This document shows positions 1 to 9,089 of a stretch of 64,000 nucleotides of DNA, piece after piece. Each line of letters opens with the position of its first letter. The first letter of the stretch is position 1. The notes under the pieces were generated by a model. That model was given only the letters and a program-made list of their open reading frames with translations, was not told the DNA's origin and ran no database searches. The stretch is from Paraburkholderia oxyphila NBRC 105797 (GTDB taxonomy: Bacteria > Pseudomonadota > Gammaproteobacteria > Burkholderiales > Burkholderiaceae). The stretch covers positions 143,721 through 207,720 of the forward strand of contig NZ_BAYD01000008.1 of assembly GCF_000685075.1 (NCBI RefSeq), written 5' to 3'. The translations under genes and the position numbers were made by a program.

Positions 1-221
1 TGCAGTCGCTTGATCCGCGCGCGCGGGAAACGCTGATCGTCGCGCAGGCACAGCACCGTGCCGTGCTCGAGGCCATCGAGAGCCGCGAGGGTGCGCGCGC
101 CGAAGCGCTCATGCGCGAACACTCGCATATCGCCCATGGGAACCTCAAGCGCGTGCTCGACAACCAGCGTGCAATGACGAGGCTGATCGGCGGCAACCTG
201 ATTCGTCGCAACGTCCGCTGA
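1..221 (+). CDS. vanR: GntR-family regulator, FCD ligand domain (C-terminal part; probable VanR)
   Basis: Partial gene entering from the left edge; the last 72 codons are read in the frame starting at base 3 and stop at TGA 219-221. The visible peptide contains HRAVLEAIESREGARAEALM, followed by a helix containing EHSHIAHGNLKRVL. This is typical of the last helices of an FCD domain, where His residues help form the metal/ligand pocket. The N-terminal wHTH is outside the window. FCD-type GntR regulators control vanAB in several proteobacteria, and vanA follows 90 bp downstream on the same strand, so a VanR role responding to vanillate is likely. The symbol is an inference from context, not from the missing DNA-binding half. 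Confidence 0.75.
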   Translation, partial: QSLDPRARETLIVAQAQHRAVLEAIESREGARAEALMREHSHIAHGNLKRVLDNQRAMTRLIGGNLIRRNVR

Positions 222-250
222 CGTGCGGGCCATTGCGGCTTTCCATGACG

Positions 251-268
251 GGCGGCGGCACCGCCGCC
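251..268. terminator. GC-rich hairpin between vanR and vanA
   Basis: An 8-bp perfect inverted repeat (GGCGGCGG / CCGCCGCC) with a 2-nt loop lies 30 bp after the vanR stop. No T-run follows, so it is not a classical intrinsic terminator. It may attenuate read-through from vanR. Confidence 0.3.
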
Positions 269-282
269 TCAACTTGACGAGA

Positions 283-298
283 GGCGTGTCGATACGCC
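283..298. promoter_or_regulatory. Short inverted repeat ahead of vanA
   Basis: GGCGT and ACGCC are separated by 6 bp, directly upstream of the vanA ribosome-binding site (AGGAG at about 302-306). It could be an operator for the upstream FCD regulator or a leader hairpin. There is no direct evidence for either role. Confidence 0.2.
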
Positions 299-311
299 CC
301 GAAGGAGACAC

Positions 312-1364
312 ATGTTCCTGAAAAACGCGTGGTATGTCGCTTGCACGCCGGACGAGATCGCCGGCAAGCCGCTCGGCCGGATGATCTGCGGCGAGCGCAT
401 GGTGTTCTACCGTGCTGCGGATGGCGCCGTCGCCGCGCTCGAAGACTTTTGCCCGCATCGCGGCGCGCCGCTCTCGCTCGGCAGCGTGCGCGACGGCCAG
501 CTCGTATGCGGCTATCACGGCCTGACGATGGGTGCCAACGGCAAATGCGTGAGCATGCCGTGCCAGCGCGTGGGCGGCATTCCGTCCGTGCGGGTCTTTC
601 CGGCTGTCGAGCGCTACGGTTTCATCTGGGTCTGGCCCGGCGACGCGGCCCTCGCCGATCCGGCGAAGATCCATCATCTCGAATGGGCCCACAACCCCGC
701 GTGGGCCTATGGAGGCGGGCTCTACCACATCGCATGCGATTACCGGCTCATGATCGACAACCTCATGGACCTCACGCACGAGACCTACGTGCACGCGTCG
801 AGCATCGGCCAGCCCGAGATCGAGGAAGCGCCGCCCGCGACGAAGGTGGACGGCGACACCGTGACGACGAGCCGCTTCATGCACAACATCGTGCCGCCGC
901 CGTTCTGGGCCGCAGCGCTGCGTGGCAACGGCCTCGCCGACGATGTGCCGTGCGACCGCTGGCAGATCTGCCACTTCACGCCGCCGAGCCACGTGATGAT
1001 CGAAGTGGGGGTCGCGCACGCGGGCAAGGGCGGCTACGAGGCCGATGCGCGCGACAAGGCGTCGAGCATCGTCGTCGACTTCATCACTCCCGAGTCCGAG
1101 ACGTCGATCTGGTACTTCTGGGGCATGGCGCGCAACTTCGCCGTGCACGACACCGCGCTGACCGACACGATCCGGACCGGCCAGGGGAAGATCTTCGCCG
1201 AGGATCTTGGCATGCTCGAGGCGCAACAGCGCAATCTGCTCACGTGGCCCGAGCGGCCGCTTCTCAAGCTCAACATCGATGCGGGCGGCGTGCAGTCGCG
1301 TCGCGTGATCGAACGGCTGATCGAAAAGGAGCGCCAGGCGGCAGACGCCGGCGTGCCCGCCTGA
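312..1364 (+). CDS. vanA: Vanillate O-demethylase, oxygenase subunit (Rieske non-heme iron)
   Basis: 350 aa, the normal VanA length. It demethylates vanillate to protocatechuate and formaldehyde in the cytoplasm, with electrons from VanB. The N-terminal Rieske domain has C47-x-H49 and C66-x2-H69 as [2Fe-2S] ligands. Around residues 150-162 the motif DNLMDLTHETYVH supplies the bridging Asp and the His ligands of the mononuclear iron site. The start is ATG with AGGAG 6 bp upstream. vanB follows after 85 bp on the same strand. Neighbouring ech, vdh and fcs produce its substrate from ferulate. Other Rieske demethylases (for example for syringate or methoxybenzoates) share this architecture, but the context favours vanillate. 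Confidence 0.9.
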   Translation: MFLKNAWYVACTPDEIAGKPLGRMICGERMVFYRAADGAVAALEDFCPHRGAPLSLGSVRDGQLVCGYHGLTMGANGKCVSMPCQRVGGIPSVRVFPAVERYGFIWVWPGDAALADPAKIHHLEWAHNPAWAYGGGLYHIACDYRLMIDNLMDLTHETYVHASSIGQPEIEEAPPATKVDGDTVTTSRFMHNIVPPPFWAAALRGNGLADDVPCDRWQICHFTPPSHVMIEVGVAHAGKGGYEADARDKASSIVVDFITPESETSIWYFWGMARNFAVHDTALTDTIRTGQGKIFAEDLGMLEAQQRNLLTWPERPLLKLNIDAGGVQSRRVIERLIEKERQAADAGVPA

Positions 1365-1449
1365 GTGTTCACCCGGGTGCCCACTTGAGCCCGCCGCCGC
1401 GCGTCTTGCGCGCGCGGCGCTTGCCTCCCCCCTGTCCTCGCCACGCACC

Positions 1450-2394
1450 ATGAAAGTCACCCTCATCCGCAAAGTCCCGGTTGCAACCGATATCTGTGTC
1501 TTCGAACTGGCCGGAGCCGCAGATGCCCCCCTGCCGCCGTTCGAGGCCGGCGCCCATATCGACGTGCATGTCGACGGCTTCGTGCGTCAGTACTCGCTGT
1601 GCCACCGTGCCACCGAAGCTGGCCGCTACCACATCGGCGTGCTGCGCGATCCGGCGTCGCGAGGCGGCTCGGCCGCGATGCATGCGCTCGAATCCGGTAC
1701 GCATCTGGAAATCAGTACGCCGAAGAATCACTTCCCGCTCGATACCCGCGCCGCGCACACGCTCCTGCTGGCGGGCGGCATCGGGATCACACCGCTCATC
1801 GCGATGGCCGAGCAACTGCGCGAGACAGGCCGTTCGTTCGAGCTGCACTACTGCGCGCGCGAGCCCGCACGCGCGGCATTCCGCGATCGTCTTGCCGAGC
1901 CGGGATTCGCCGGCCGCACGCATTTCTACTTCGACAGCGAAGGCGAGGAGCGGCGCATCGATCTGCAGGCCGTGCTCGCGCGGCCGTCCGCGCAAACGCA
2001 TGTCTATGTCTGCGGTCCGGCCGGCTTCATCGAAGCGGTGCTCGCTGCCGCCTCGGCAAATGGCTGGCCCGCGCAGAACGTGCATCGCGAATACTTCGGC
2101 GCCGCGCAGCCGCCACGCGACGCGGACGGCCCCTTCCAGGTCACGCTCGCCCGCTCGGGGCGCATCGTGGAGGTGCCGGCCGGCACGACGATTGTGGAGG
2201 CGTTGCGCGCAGGCGGCGTCGAGGTGAGCGTCTCGTGCGAACAGGGGGTGTGCGGCACGTGCCTTACGCGCGTGCTCAGTGGCGAGCCCGACCATCGCGA
2301 CGTCTATCTGACCGACGACGAGCGCGCCGCCAACGATCAACTGCTGCCGTGCTGCTCGCGCGCGCGCACGCCGATGCTGGTGCTCGATCTCTGA
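1450..2394 (+). CDS. vanB: Vanillate O-demethylase, reductase subunit
   Basis: 314 aa, class IA oxygenase reductase. Order of domains: FMN-binding FNR-like barrel with RQYSLC (about residue 43), NAD-binding domain starting LLAGGIGITPLIAMAEQL and including YVCGPAGFIEAVL, then a C-terminal plant-type [2Fe-2S] ferredoxin with C-x4-C-x2-C near residue 263 (CEQGVCGTC) and the last ligand in LLPCC near residue 301. It transfers NADH electrons to VanA. No clear Shine-Dalgarno precedes the ATG, so translation may depend on vanA transcription and coupling. It converges with the MFS gene at 2505. Confidence 0.9.
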   Translation: MKVTLIRKVPVATDICVFELAGAADAPLPPFEAGAHIDVHVDGFVRQYSLCHRATEAGRYHIGVLRDPASRGGSAAMHALESGTHLEISTPKNHFPLDTRAAHTLLLAGGIGITPLIAMAEQLRETGRSFELHYCAREPARAAFRDRLAEPGFAGRTHFYFDSEGEERRIDLQAVLARPSAQTHVYVCGPAGFIEAVLAAASANGWPAQNVHREYFGAAQPPRDADGPFQVTLARSGRIVEVPAGTTIVEALRAGGVEVSVSCEQGVCGTCLTRVLSGEPDHRDVYLTDDERAANDQLLPCCSRARTPMLVLDL

Positions 2395-2420
2395 TGCCGC
2401 CAGCGACCGCCGCATCGGCG

Positions 2421-2450
2421 CCACGCCGCGTCACACGCGCGGCGGCGTGG
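2421..2450. terminator. Hairpin between convergent vanB and MFS gene
   Basis: A perfect 9-bp stem (CCACGCCGC / GCGGCGTGG) with a 12-nt loop sits in the 110-bp gap between the two convergent stops. It lacks a T-run on either side. It is a plausible bidirectional stop structure for both transcripts. Confidence 0.35.
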
Positions 2451-2504
2451 ATGCGGCGCGCCGTGGCCGCTGTGCCTCACGGCGAGCGCGCGGCTGTCGG
2501 GCGG

Positions 2505-3731
2505 TCATTGCGTATGCGCGCGCCGCAACGCGGCCATCGCAGCTATCGCGGCCACGACGGTGACGGGCACGCTCGCGCCAATCACGGTGGCCGCACTGGC
2601 GCCGCCCGCGAGCAGTTGCCCGGCCGCGAGCGGGCCGACAATCGAGCCCACGCGCCCGACGGCCACGGCCGCGCCCACGCCCGTTCCACGCATGGCGGTT
2701 GCATAGCTCGCCGCCGAGAGCGCATAGAGCATCGACTGCGCACCTACGACGCCCATGCCGGCCAGCAGGACGGAAATCGAGAGCCACACCATGCTGCCAG
2801 CGCCCGCCAGCATGAACAGTGAGATCGCGATGCCCGCATAGACGGCCGTGACGACGCGCGTCGGCCGCAGGCGATCCATCAGCATGCCGATCGCAAGCAC
2901 GCCGATCACGCTGCCGAGGTTGAAGAAAATCTGTGTGATGCCCGCCTGGCTGCGGCTCAGTCCTCGGCTGACGATCAGCGACGGCAGCCAGTTGAGCAGG
3001 AAATACAGCACGATCAGCGTGCAGAAGAAGCTGAGCCAGATTTGCAGCGTCGGCGCGGCGCGGCCTTCGCCGAACAGCACGCGCAGTGTCGGTACTGGCC
3101 CGTCCGGGGAGCGGGTGCGTGAGGCTTCGGCGGCAAAGGCCGCGGACTCGGGCAGCCACAGGAGGATGAGCGGCGCCACGACGAGCGGCCCGAGTCCGCC
3201 CGCGTAGAAGATGTGACGCCACCCCATGTCGCCCGCGGCCAGCACGCCGATCAGCGCGGCAAGCGCGCCGCCCAGCGGCATCCCGCAGTACATGACACTC
3301 ACCGCCGTGTTGCGCTGGCGCGGCGCCACGGCCTCCGCCGAGAGCGCGATGAGGTTCGGCATCGCGCCGCCGAGCCCGAGCCCGGTCAACAGGCGCGCGG
3401 CGAGCAGCATCGGGAACGTGGACACCTGCGCCGTAAGCAGCGAAAACACGCCGAACGCAATCATGGAAAGCAGCAGCACGCGCTTGCGGCCCAGCAGGTC
3501 GGCGAGCCGCCCACCCAGCATGGCGCCGGGAAGCAGGCCGAACATGCCCGCGCTGAACGCGAGCCCCATCTGGCTCACGGAGAGCCCAAACTCGCGCGCC
3601 ATGCGCGGCGCGGCCACGCCGGTCGACTGCAGGTCCACGCCCTCCAGAACTGCCACGATCAGACACAGCCCCAATACCCATGCGGTGCCCGCCGCGGTGC
3701 GCGCGGGCCATTGCGTAGTCGATGACGACAC
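2505..3731 (-). CDS. MFS aromatic acid:H+ symporter (AAHS type)
   Basis: 408 aa with 12 predicted membrane segments. The loop signature GRLADLLGRKR between TM2 and TM3 is typical of MFS, and the protein resembles PcaK/VanK-type aromatic acid importers. The start is GTG at 3731 with AGGAG 6 bp before it; no better in-frame ATG lies nearby. It is the last gene of the ferulate operon (ech-vdh-fcs-acd-MFS), 70 bp after the acyl-CoA dehydrogenase, so uptake of ferulate, vanillate or a related hydroxycinnamate is its likely role. The exact substrate cannot be read from the sequence. Confidence 0.8.
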   Translation of the reverse strand: MSSSTTQWPARTAAGTAWVLGLCLIVAVLEGVDLQSTGVAAPRMAREFGLSVSQMGLAFSAGMFGLLPGAMLGGRLADLLGRKRVLLLSMIAFGVFSLLTAQVSTFPMLLAARLLTGLGLGGAMPNLIALSAEAVAPRQRNTAVSVMYCGMPLGGALAALIGVLAAGDMGWRHIFYAGGLGPLVVAPLILLWLPESAAFAAEASRTRSPDGPVPTLRVLFGEGRAAPTLQIWLSFFCTLIVLYFLLNWLPSLIVSRGLSRSQAGITQIFFNLGSVIGVLAIGMLMDRLRPTRVVTAVYAGIAISLFMLAGAGSMVWLSISVLLAGMGVVGAQSMLYALSAASYATAMRGTGVGAAVAVGRVGSIVGPLAAGQLLAGGASAATVIGASVPVTVVAAIAAMAALRRAHTQ

Positions 3732-3801
3732 GTTGTCTCCTGGTATGTTTTGGATTGCCGCGGCCTTTCACCGCGCCGGCGCCGGGTGCGCTGAAGATGG
3801 G

Positions 3802-5583
3802 TCAGACGTGCGGCAGCGGTGCCTGGCAGCCTGCTTCGATCAGGCGCAGGCGATAATCGAACGCCGCGAGCGGGTAGTCGAAGAAGTACTGCGCCGTAGC
3901 GCGCTTTTCGGCGTAGAACGGATCGTCTGCACTCGCGCCGCACGCAAGGCGCATCGCGCGCGCCCATGCGAAGCCAAGCAGCAGCCAGCCAAGCAGTGCA
4001 AGGTAGTCGCCGGCGACGCGATACGGCAGTTCGGCATCCTGACTACTTGCGCGAAGCAGTCCGCCGCTCACGCGCCCGACTTCGTCCGCCAGCGCTCCGA
4101 GCCGCGCGCCCAGCGGCTGCGCGAGTGCAACGGCGCCGCATTGCTGCGCCTCGGTCCGCATGTGGTCAAGCAACGCACGCAGCGTCTCACCGCGATCGGC
4201 CAGCACCTTGCGCACGAGCAGGTCGATCGCCTGGATCTCGTTCGTCCCCTCATAGAGCATGGCGACGCGGCTGTCGCGCACCGTCTGCTCGATGCCGTAT
4301 TCGTGGATATAACCGTAGCCGCCGAACACCTGAAGTGCATCGGAGGCCGCCGCGAAGCCGTTCGCGGTAAAAAAGGCCTTCGCGACGGGCGTGAGCAGCG
4401 ACGCGAGCCGCGCGGCGGCTTCGCGCTCGCGCGCTTGCGCATGGCGGGCCGCCACATCGAGCCAGTGGCCGATCCAGTAGCCGATGGCCCGCTCCCCTTC
4501 CACCACCGCACGCAGGTCGAGCAGCGTGCGACGCATGGCCGGGTGAAAGGCGATGGGCGCCGGCTGGCCCGGTTCACCGGCGTAGTCGGGCGGCGCGCTT
4601 ACCGCGCGCATCTGCACGCGCTGCGCGGCGTAGGCCTGCGCGCGCTGCCAGGCGCTGTGCGCATGGCCGATGCCCTGCATTGCCACCTGCAGGCGCGCGG
4701 CGTTCATCATCACGAACATCGAAGCGAGCCCGCGATGCGGCTCCCCCACGAGCCAGCCAAGCGCCTGTTCGAAGCGCATCGAGCAGGTCGGGCTCGCCTT
4801 GAGGCCCATTTTCTTTTCAATGCCCTCGCAGTGCACGCCGTTGCGCACGCGCCCCGCCGCGCCGTCCTCGAGCCATTTCGGCACGATGAAGAGCGAAAGC
4901 CCCTTCGAGCCGGCGGGCGCATCGGGTAACCGTGCGAGCACGAGGTGCACGATGTTTTCGGTCAGATCGTGATCGCCGCCGGTGATGAAGATCTTGTTGC
5001 CGTCGATACGATAGCCGTCGTGCGCGGCATCGGGCGTCGCACGGGCGCGCAGCAGCGAGAGGTCGCTGCCGGCCTGCGGCTCGGTCAGGCACATGGTCGT
5101 GAGCCATTCGCCGCTCGCGATCTTCGGCAGCCACGTGGCCCTGAGATCCGCCGAGCCGTGTGCGATCAGGCAAGCCGCCGCGCCGTGCGTGAGGCCCGGC
5201 GACATCAGCCAGGCATGATTGGCGCCTGCCAGCATCTCCTGTAGCGCCACGTCGAGCAGGTACGGGAGGCCCTGGCCGCCATGCCCGGCATCGAGCGCGA
5301 GCGTCGGCCAGCCAGCCTCCACGTAGTCGCGGTACGACGCGCGAAACCCCTCCGGCAGCGTGAGTTCGCCGTTCTCGAAGCGGCAGCCCGCGAGATCGCC
5401 GCCCGCGTTGAGCGGCGCGATGCGCTCCATGACGAAGCGTGCCGCCTCCTCGAGCACCTGGTGCGCCGTGGCGGCGTCCAGATCCGCCCACCCGGGCACG
5501 CCGCACCACCACTCGGGCGCGCCGATCCATTCGTCGATCACGAAGCGCATGTCGCGCAACGGTGCGCAGTAGTCGAGACTCAT
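3802..5583 (-). CDS. acd: Acyl-CoA dehydrogenase, large (DmdC-like) type
   Basis: 593 aa, a long member of the family with an additional C-terminal region, unlike the roughly 380-aa canonical forms. Visible signatures are LTEPQAGSDLSLLRARA (FAD/acyl binding, near residue 160) and GGYGYIHEYGIEQTVRDSR followed by LYEGTNEIQAIDLL (C-terminal catalytic/FAD region, about 430-460). Acyl-CoA dehydrogenases of this type accompany fcs in other ferulate clusters and are thought to serve the CoA-dependent beta-oxidative side route for hydroxycinnamates. It starts 12 bp after fcs with AAGGA upstream, so it is co-transcribed. Confidence 0.8.
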   Translation of the reverse strand: MSLDYCAPLRDMRFVIDEWIGAPEWWCGVPGWADLDAATAHQVLEEAARFVMERIAPLNAGGDLAGCRFENGELTLPEGFRASYRDYVEAGWPTLALDAGHGGQGLPYLLDVALQEMLAGANHAWLMSPGLTHGAAACLIAHGSADLRATWLPKIASGEWLTTMCLTEPQAGSDLSLLRARATPDAAHDGYRIDGNKIFITGGDHDLTENIVHLVLARLPDAPAGSKGLSLFIVPKWLEDGAAGRVRNGVHCEGIEKKMGLKASPTCSMRFEQALGWLVGEPHRGLASMFVMMNAARLQVAMQGIGHAHSAWQRAQAYAAQRVQMRAVSAPPDYAGEPGQPAPIAFHPAMRRTLLDLRAVVEGERAIGYWIGHWLDVAARHAQAREREAAARLASLLTPVAKAFFTANGFAAASDALQVFGGYGYIHEYGIEQTVRDSRVAMLYEGTNEIQAIDLLVRKVLADRGETLRALLDHMRTEAQQCGAVALAQPLGARLGALADEVGRVSGGLLRASSQDAELPYRVAGDYLALLGWLLLGFAWARAMRLACGASADDPFYAEKRATAQYFFDYPLAAFDYRLRLIEAGCQAPLPHV

Positions 5584-5595
5584 CGCTGGCGTCCT

Positions 5596-7500
5596 TCATG
5601 CCTGTTGCAGAGGTTGCGCGAGGATCACCGCGGGATCGGCCCGATCCGTGCGATACATCGCGTCCACGAGCGCCGCGCGCTGCGCGAGCACCACACGCTG
5701 GTTGATCGAACCCTTGTCCGTCACCTCGCCGAGATCGAGGGACAGCGGAACGTCCATCACGCGCAGGCGCGTGATGCGCGTCGCGCTGCCGGTCGCGTCG
5801 CGATTGAGCCGGTTCAGGAGGCTGGCGAAGAATGCGCGCACGGCCGGCGCACTGACCACCTGCGCGGGGCTCGCATCCGGCCCGAGCCCCGCAAGCTGAC
5901 GGCAGTCATCGATGCGCGGAAAGATCAGCACGCCGATGTCATCGCGGTTCATGCCGGTCACCACCGCGTCCTGCACGCAGGGCGCGCCGCCGCTCACGAT
6001 GCGCGCGCGCATCGGGCCGACGCTCACGAACGTCCCCGAGCTGAGCTTGAAGTCCTCGGCGATGCGCCCGTCGAACATCAGCCCCAATTCTGGCCGCAGC
6101 GGATCGTAAAAGCGCACCGCATCGCCGGTCCGGTAGTAGCCCTCCTCGTCGAACACGTCGCGCTGCTCGTCCCCGCTCGCGCGCCAGTAGCCGCGCATCA
6201 CGTGCGGCCCGCTAAAGCGCGCTTCCAGCTTGCCGTCCACGGGCACGAGCCGCGCCTCGCAGCCCGGCGCGGGCAGCCCGATGTAGCCTGCACCCATGAC
6301 CGGCCCCGTGGTGAACAGGCACGAGGGCGCCGTCTCCGTCATGCCGAGCCCGGCCATGATGCGGATGCGCTCGCCGCAATGCGCCTCGGTCACGCGCTCG
6401 AGCCGGTCCCACGCGGCCTGCGAAAGACCCGCGCCGGCAAAGAAGTACATCTTGACGCGCGCGAAGAATGTCTCGCGCAGTTGCGCATCGGCTTCGAGCG
6501 CCGCAGTCAGTTCCTCCCAGCCCTTCGGCACGTTGAAATAGAGCGTCGGCGAGATCTCGCGCAGGTTGCGCAGGGTTTGCTCGAAGTGGCCGGCCACCGG
6601 CCTGCCGTCGTCGATATAAAGCGTGCCGCCGTTGTATAGCGCGATGCCCACGTTGTGGCTGCCGCCGAACGTGTGATTCCAGGGCAGCCAGTCCACCAGC
6701 ACCGGCGGCTCCTCGCCGAACTGCGGGAACGTCTGCAACAGCATCTGCTGATTGCTGCACAGCATGCGGTGCGTCGTGGGCACCGCCTTCGGCAAGCGCG
6801 TCGAGCCCGACGTGAAGAGGAACTTCGCGATCGTGTCGCCGTTCACGCGCGCTTGCGCCGCGTCCACGTCGACGGGCCGCGTCGCGAGCAGCGCATCGAA
6901 CGGCGTCCCGGCAGGCGCGCCGCCCGGGGGCGCCACGACCACGCGCTCGACATCGTGCGCCACGGCTGCATCGAGCGCTCTCGCGAACGCTGGGCCGTCG
7001 GCGGCGAACACGAGCCCGGGGTTCAGCAGTTGCAGCACGTGCTTCAACTTGCCGAAGTCGCTCGACACGAGCGAGTACGCGGGCGAAACCGGCACGAACG
7101 GCACTCCGGCCCACATCGCACCGAAGGCGAGCTGCAGGTGTTCGAGGTCGTTGCCGGACAGGATCGCCACGGGACGTTCGGCCGAGAGCCCGCGATCGAG
7201 CAGCGCCTGCCCGATCGAACGGGCGCGCTCGAGCATCTGCGCGTAGCTGATGCCGATCCAGTGGCCATCGGCGCCGCGGCGCGCGACGAGCCAGCGCTCG
7301 GGATGGGCCTGCGCGCCGCTCACGAGACGGTCCGTGAGGCGCCCGGGATACGCGCCGAGCGGCTCGCTCGAGCGCAGGTACCAGCTCTCGCCATGCCGTT
7401 CGATGAGCGGCGCGGCTGAGCCCGTGGCGACGCGCCGGTAGCCGGCGAAGGCCGGGTTTGCGGCGTCACTGCCATGCTTGAGGGTCGGCTCCGGATTCAA
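5596..7500 (-). CDS. fcs: Feruloyl-CoA synthetase
   Basis: 634 aa, adenylate-forming (ANL) enzyme. It activates ferulate, caffeate and p-coumarate to CoA thioesters with ATP, the first step of side-chain shortening. The phosphate-binding loop reads FLFTSGSTRLPKAVPTTHRM near residue 225; Arg replaces the more usual Gly after SGST. Later motifs include IMAGLGMTETAPS (about 375) and YYRTGDAVRF (about 455). The start is TTG at 7500, chosen because AGGAG lies 8 nt upstream and the reading frame begins with NPEPTL as in related Fcs. It lies between vdh (96 bp upstream) and acd, all on one strand. Confidence 0.9.
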   Translation of the reverse strand: MNPEPTLKHGSDAANPAFAGYRRVATGSAAPLIERHGESWYLRSSEPLGAYPGRLTDRLVSGAQAHPERWLVARRGADGHWIGISYAQMLERARSIGQALLDRGLSAERPVAILSGNDLEHLQLAFGAMWAGVPFVPVSPAYSLVSSDFGKLKHVLQLLNPGLVFAADGPAFARALDAAVAHDVERVVVAPPGGAPAGTPFDALLATRPVDVDAAQARVNGDTIAKFLFTSGSTRLPKAVPTTHRMLCSNQQMLLQTFPQFGEEPPVLVDWLPWNHTFGGSHNVGIALYNGGTLYIDDGRPVAGHFEQTLRNLREISPTLYFNVPKGWEELTAALEADAQLRETFFARVKMYFFAGAGLSQAAWDRLERVTEAHCGERIRIMAGLGMTETAPSCLFTTGPVMGAGYIGLPAPGCEARLVPVDGKLEARFSGPHVMRGYWRASGDEQRDVFDEEGYYRTGDAVRFYDPLRPELGLMFDGRIAEDFKLSSGTFVSVGPMRARIVSGGAPCVQDAVVTGMNRDDIGVLIFPRIDDCRQLAGLGPDASPAQVVSAPAVRAFFASLLNRLNRDATGSATRITRLRVMDVPLSLDLGEVTDKGSINQRVVLAQRAALVDAMYRTDRADPAVILAQPLQQA

Positions 7501-7596
7501 AGCCTGTCTCCTTGGAAGACCCGTGCCGGCGTGGTTGCTCGCGCCGGTACGGGATCGATATCGTTATGCGTGAAGCGTTCGGATCGCCCGGATGGC

Positions 7597-9048
7597 TCAG
7601 ACCGGATAGTGGCGCGGTCCCGTCTGCACCGTGATCCAGCGCAGCTCGGTGAACTCGGCAATCGACGCCTTGCTGCCAAAGCGCCCATACCCGCTCGCCT
7701 TCATGCCGCCGAACGGCATTTGAGCCTCGTCGTGCACGGTCGGCCCGTTGATGTGGCAGATGCCCGACTCCACGCGCTTCGCCACGTTCATCGCGCGCGC
7801 GATGTCGCGGCTGAACACCGCGGCCGAAAGACCGTATTCGCTATCGTTCGCGACCTTCAGCGCCTCGTCGTCGCCCTCCACCCGTTGCACGGTCACCACG
7901 GGGCCGAACGACTCGTCGGCATAAAGCTTCATCTCGCGCGTGACGTTTTCGACAATCACGGGCTGCATGACCGCGCCATTCACCTCGCAGCCCAGCGGCA
8001 GGTTCGCGCCCTTCTCCCGCGCGTCCTCCACCAGCGCGCGAATGCGCCGCGCCGAAGCCTCGCTCTCGAGCGTGCCGAGCACGGAACCCGGCTGCGTCGG
8101 GTCGCCGGCCCTGAGCGTGCGCGCCTTCGCAACGAGCTTTGCGACGAACGCATCGGCGACCTTGCGATCGACGATCACGCGTTCAGTCGACATGCAGATC
8201 TGCCCTTGATTGAAGAACGCGCCGAATGCGATGGCATCGACGGCCGCATCGAGATCGGCGTCGTCGAGCACCAGCACGGGCGCCTTGCCGCCCAGCTCGA
8301 GCAGCGCCGGCTTCAGGTGCCGCGCGCAGAGCTCGGCGACGATACGCCCCACACGCGTCGACCCCGTGAAATTCACGCGCTTGACGGCCGGATTCGCGAT
8401 CAGGCGCTCGACGATCGCGGGGGCGTCTTCGGGCGCATGCGTGAGCACGTTCACCACGCCCTCGCCCAGGCCCGCCTCGTTCAGCACTTCGCCAATCAGC
8501 GCGTGCACGCCGGGGCAGCCCTCCGAGGCCTTGAGCACCACCGTGTTGCCGCATGCGAGCGGCATGGCCAGCGCACGCGTGGCGAGAATCACGGGCGCGT
8601 TCCACGGCGCCATCCCGAGCACGACGCCGCACGGCTGGCGCACAGCCATCGCCAGGTTGCCGGGCACGTCCGAAGGGATCACGGCGCCGTCGATCTGCGT
8701 GGTCATCGCCGCCGCCTCACGCAGCATGTTGGCCGCGAGCATCACGTTGAACCCGTACCAGTTGGCCATTGCCCCCGTTTCCGCGGCGCCGATGGCGATA
8801 AAGTCCGGGGTGCGCGCGTCCATGCGCCCGGCGGCGGCGAGCAGGCGCCCGCGGCGCTCGGTGGGCGTGAGCGCCGCCCAGGCCGGGAATGCGCGCGCCG
8901 CCGCCGCGACTGCGGCATCGGCGTCCTCCACCGTCGCGGCCGCCGCACGCGTAGCGACCTCGCCCGTCGCCGGATTGATGCGCGTGAAGGTCTTGCCGTG
9001 CGCCGCAGGCTGCGCTGCGCCGCCAATCAGCAGGCTGGTTTCGTGCAT
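7597..9048 (-). CDS. vdh: Vanillin dehydrogenase
   Basis: 483 aa, NAD(P)-dependent aldehyde dehydrogenase that oxidises vanillin, the Ech product, to vanillate. Visible are the catalytic Glu motif LLELGGKAP and the catalytic Cys in NQGQICMSTERV (about residue 280). The C-terminal block HINGPTVHDEAQMPFGGMKASGYGRFG matches benzaldehyde/vanillin dehydrogenases. The start ATG at 9048 has GAGGAAA upstream. It lies 41 bp downstream of ech in the same operon. Activity on other benzaldehydes is likely, since the family is broad. Confidence 0.9.
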   Translation of the reverse strand: MHETSLLIGGAAQPAAHGKTFTRINPATGEVATRAAAATVEDADAAVAAAARAFPAWAALTPTERRGRLLAAAGRMDARTPDFIAIGAAETGAMANWYGFNVMLAANMLREAAAMTTQIDGAVIPSDVPGNLAMAVRQPCGVVLGMAPWNAPVILATRALAMPLACGNTVVLKASEGCPGVHALIGEVLNEAGLGEGVVNVLTHAPEDAPAIVERLIANPAVKRVNFTGSTRVGRIVAELCARHLKPALLELGGKAPVLVLDDADLDAAVDAIAFGAFFNQGQICMSTERVIVDRKVADAFVAKLVAKARTLRAGDPTQPGSVLGTLESEASARRIRALVEDAREKGANLPLGCEVNGAVMQPVIVENVTREMKLYADESFGPVVTVQRVEGDDEALKVANDSEYGLSAAVFSRDIARAMNVAKRVESGICHINGPTVHDEAQMPFGGMKASGYGRFGSKASIAEFTELRWITVQTGPRHYPV

Positions 9049-9089
9049 GTCGTGGTTTCCTCTCCGTCCGTTCTCTTCGATGCCGCCGT

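Noticed and set aside
3226..4929. Long plus-strand open frame (567 codons) opposite the MFS and acyl-CoA dehydrogenase genes
   Set aside because: It lies antisense to two well-supported genes, has Arg/His-rich low-complexity translation, and no motif or RBS. Typical of antisense frames in high-G+C DNA.
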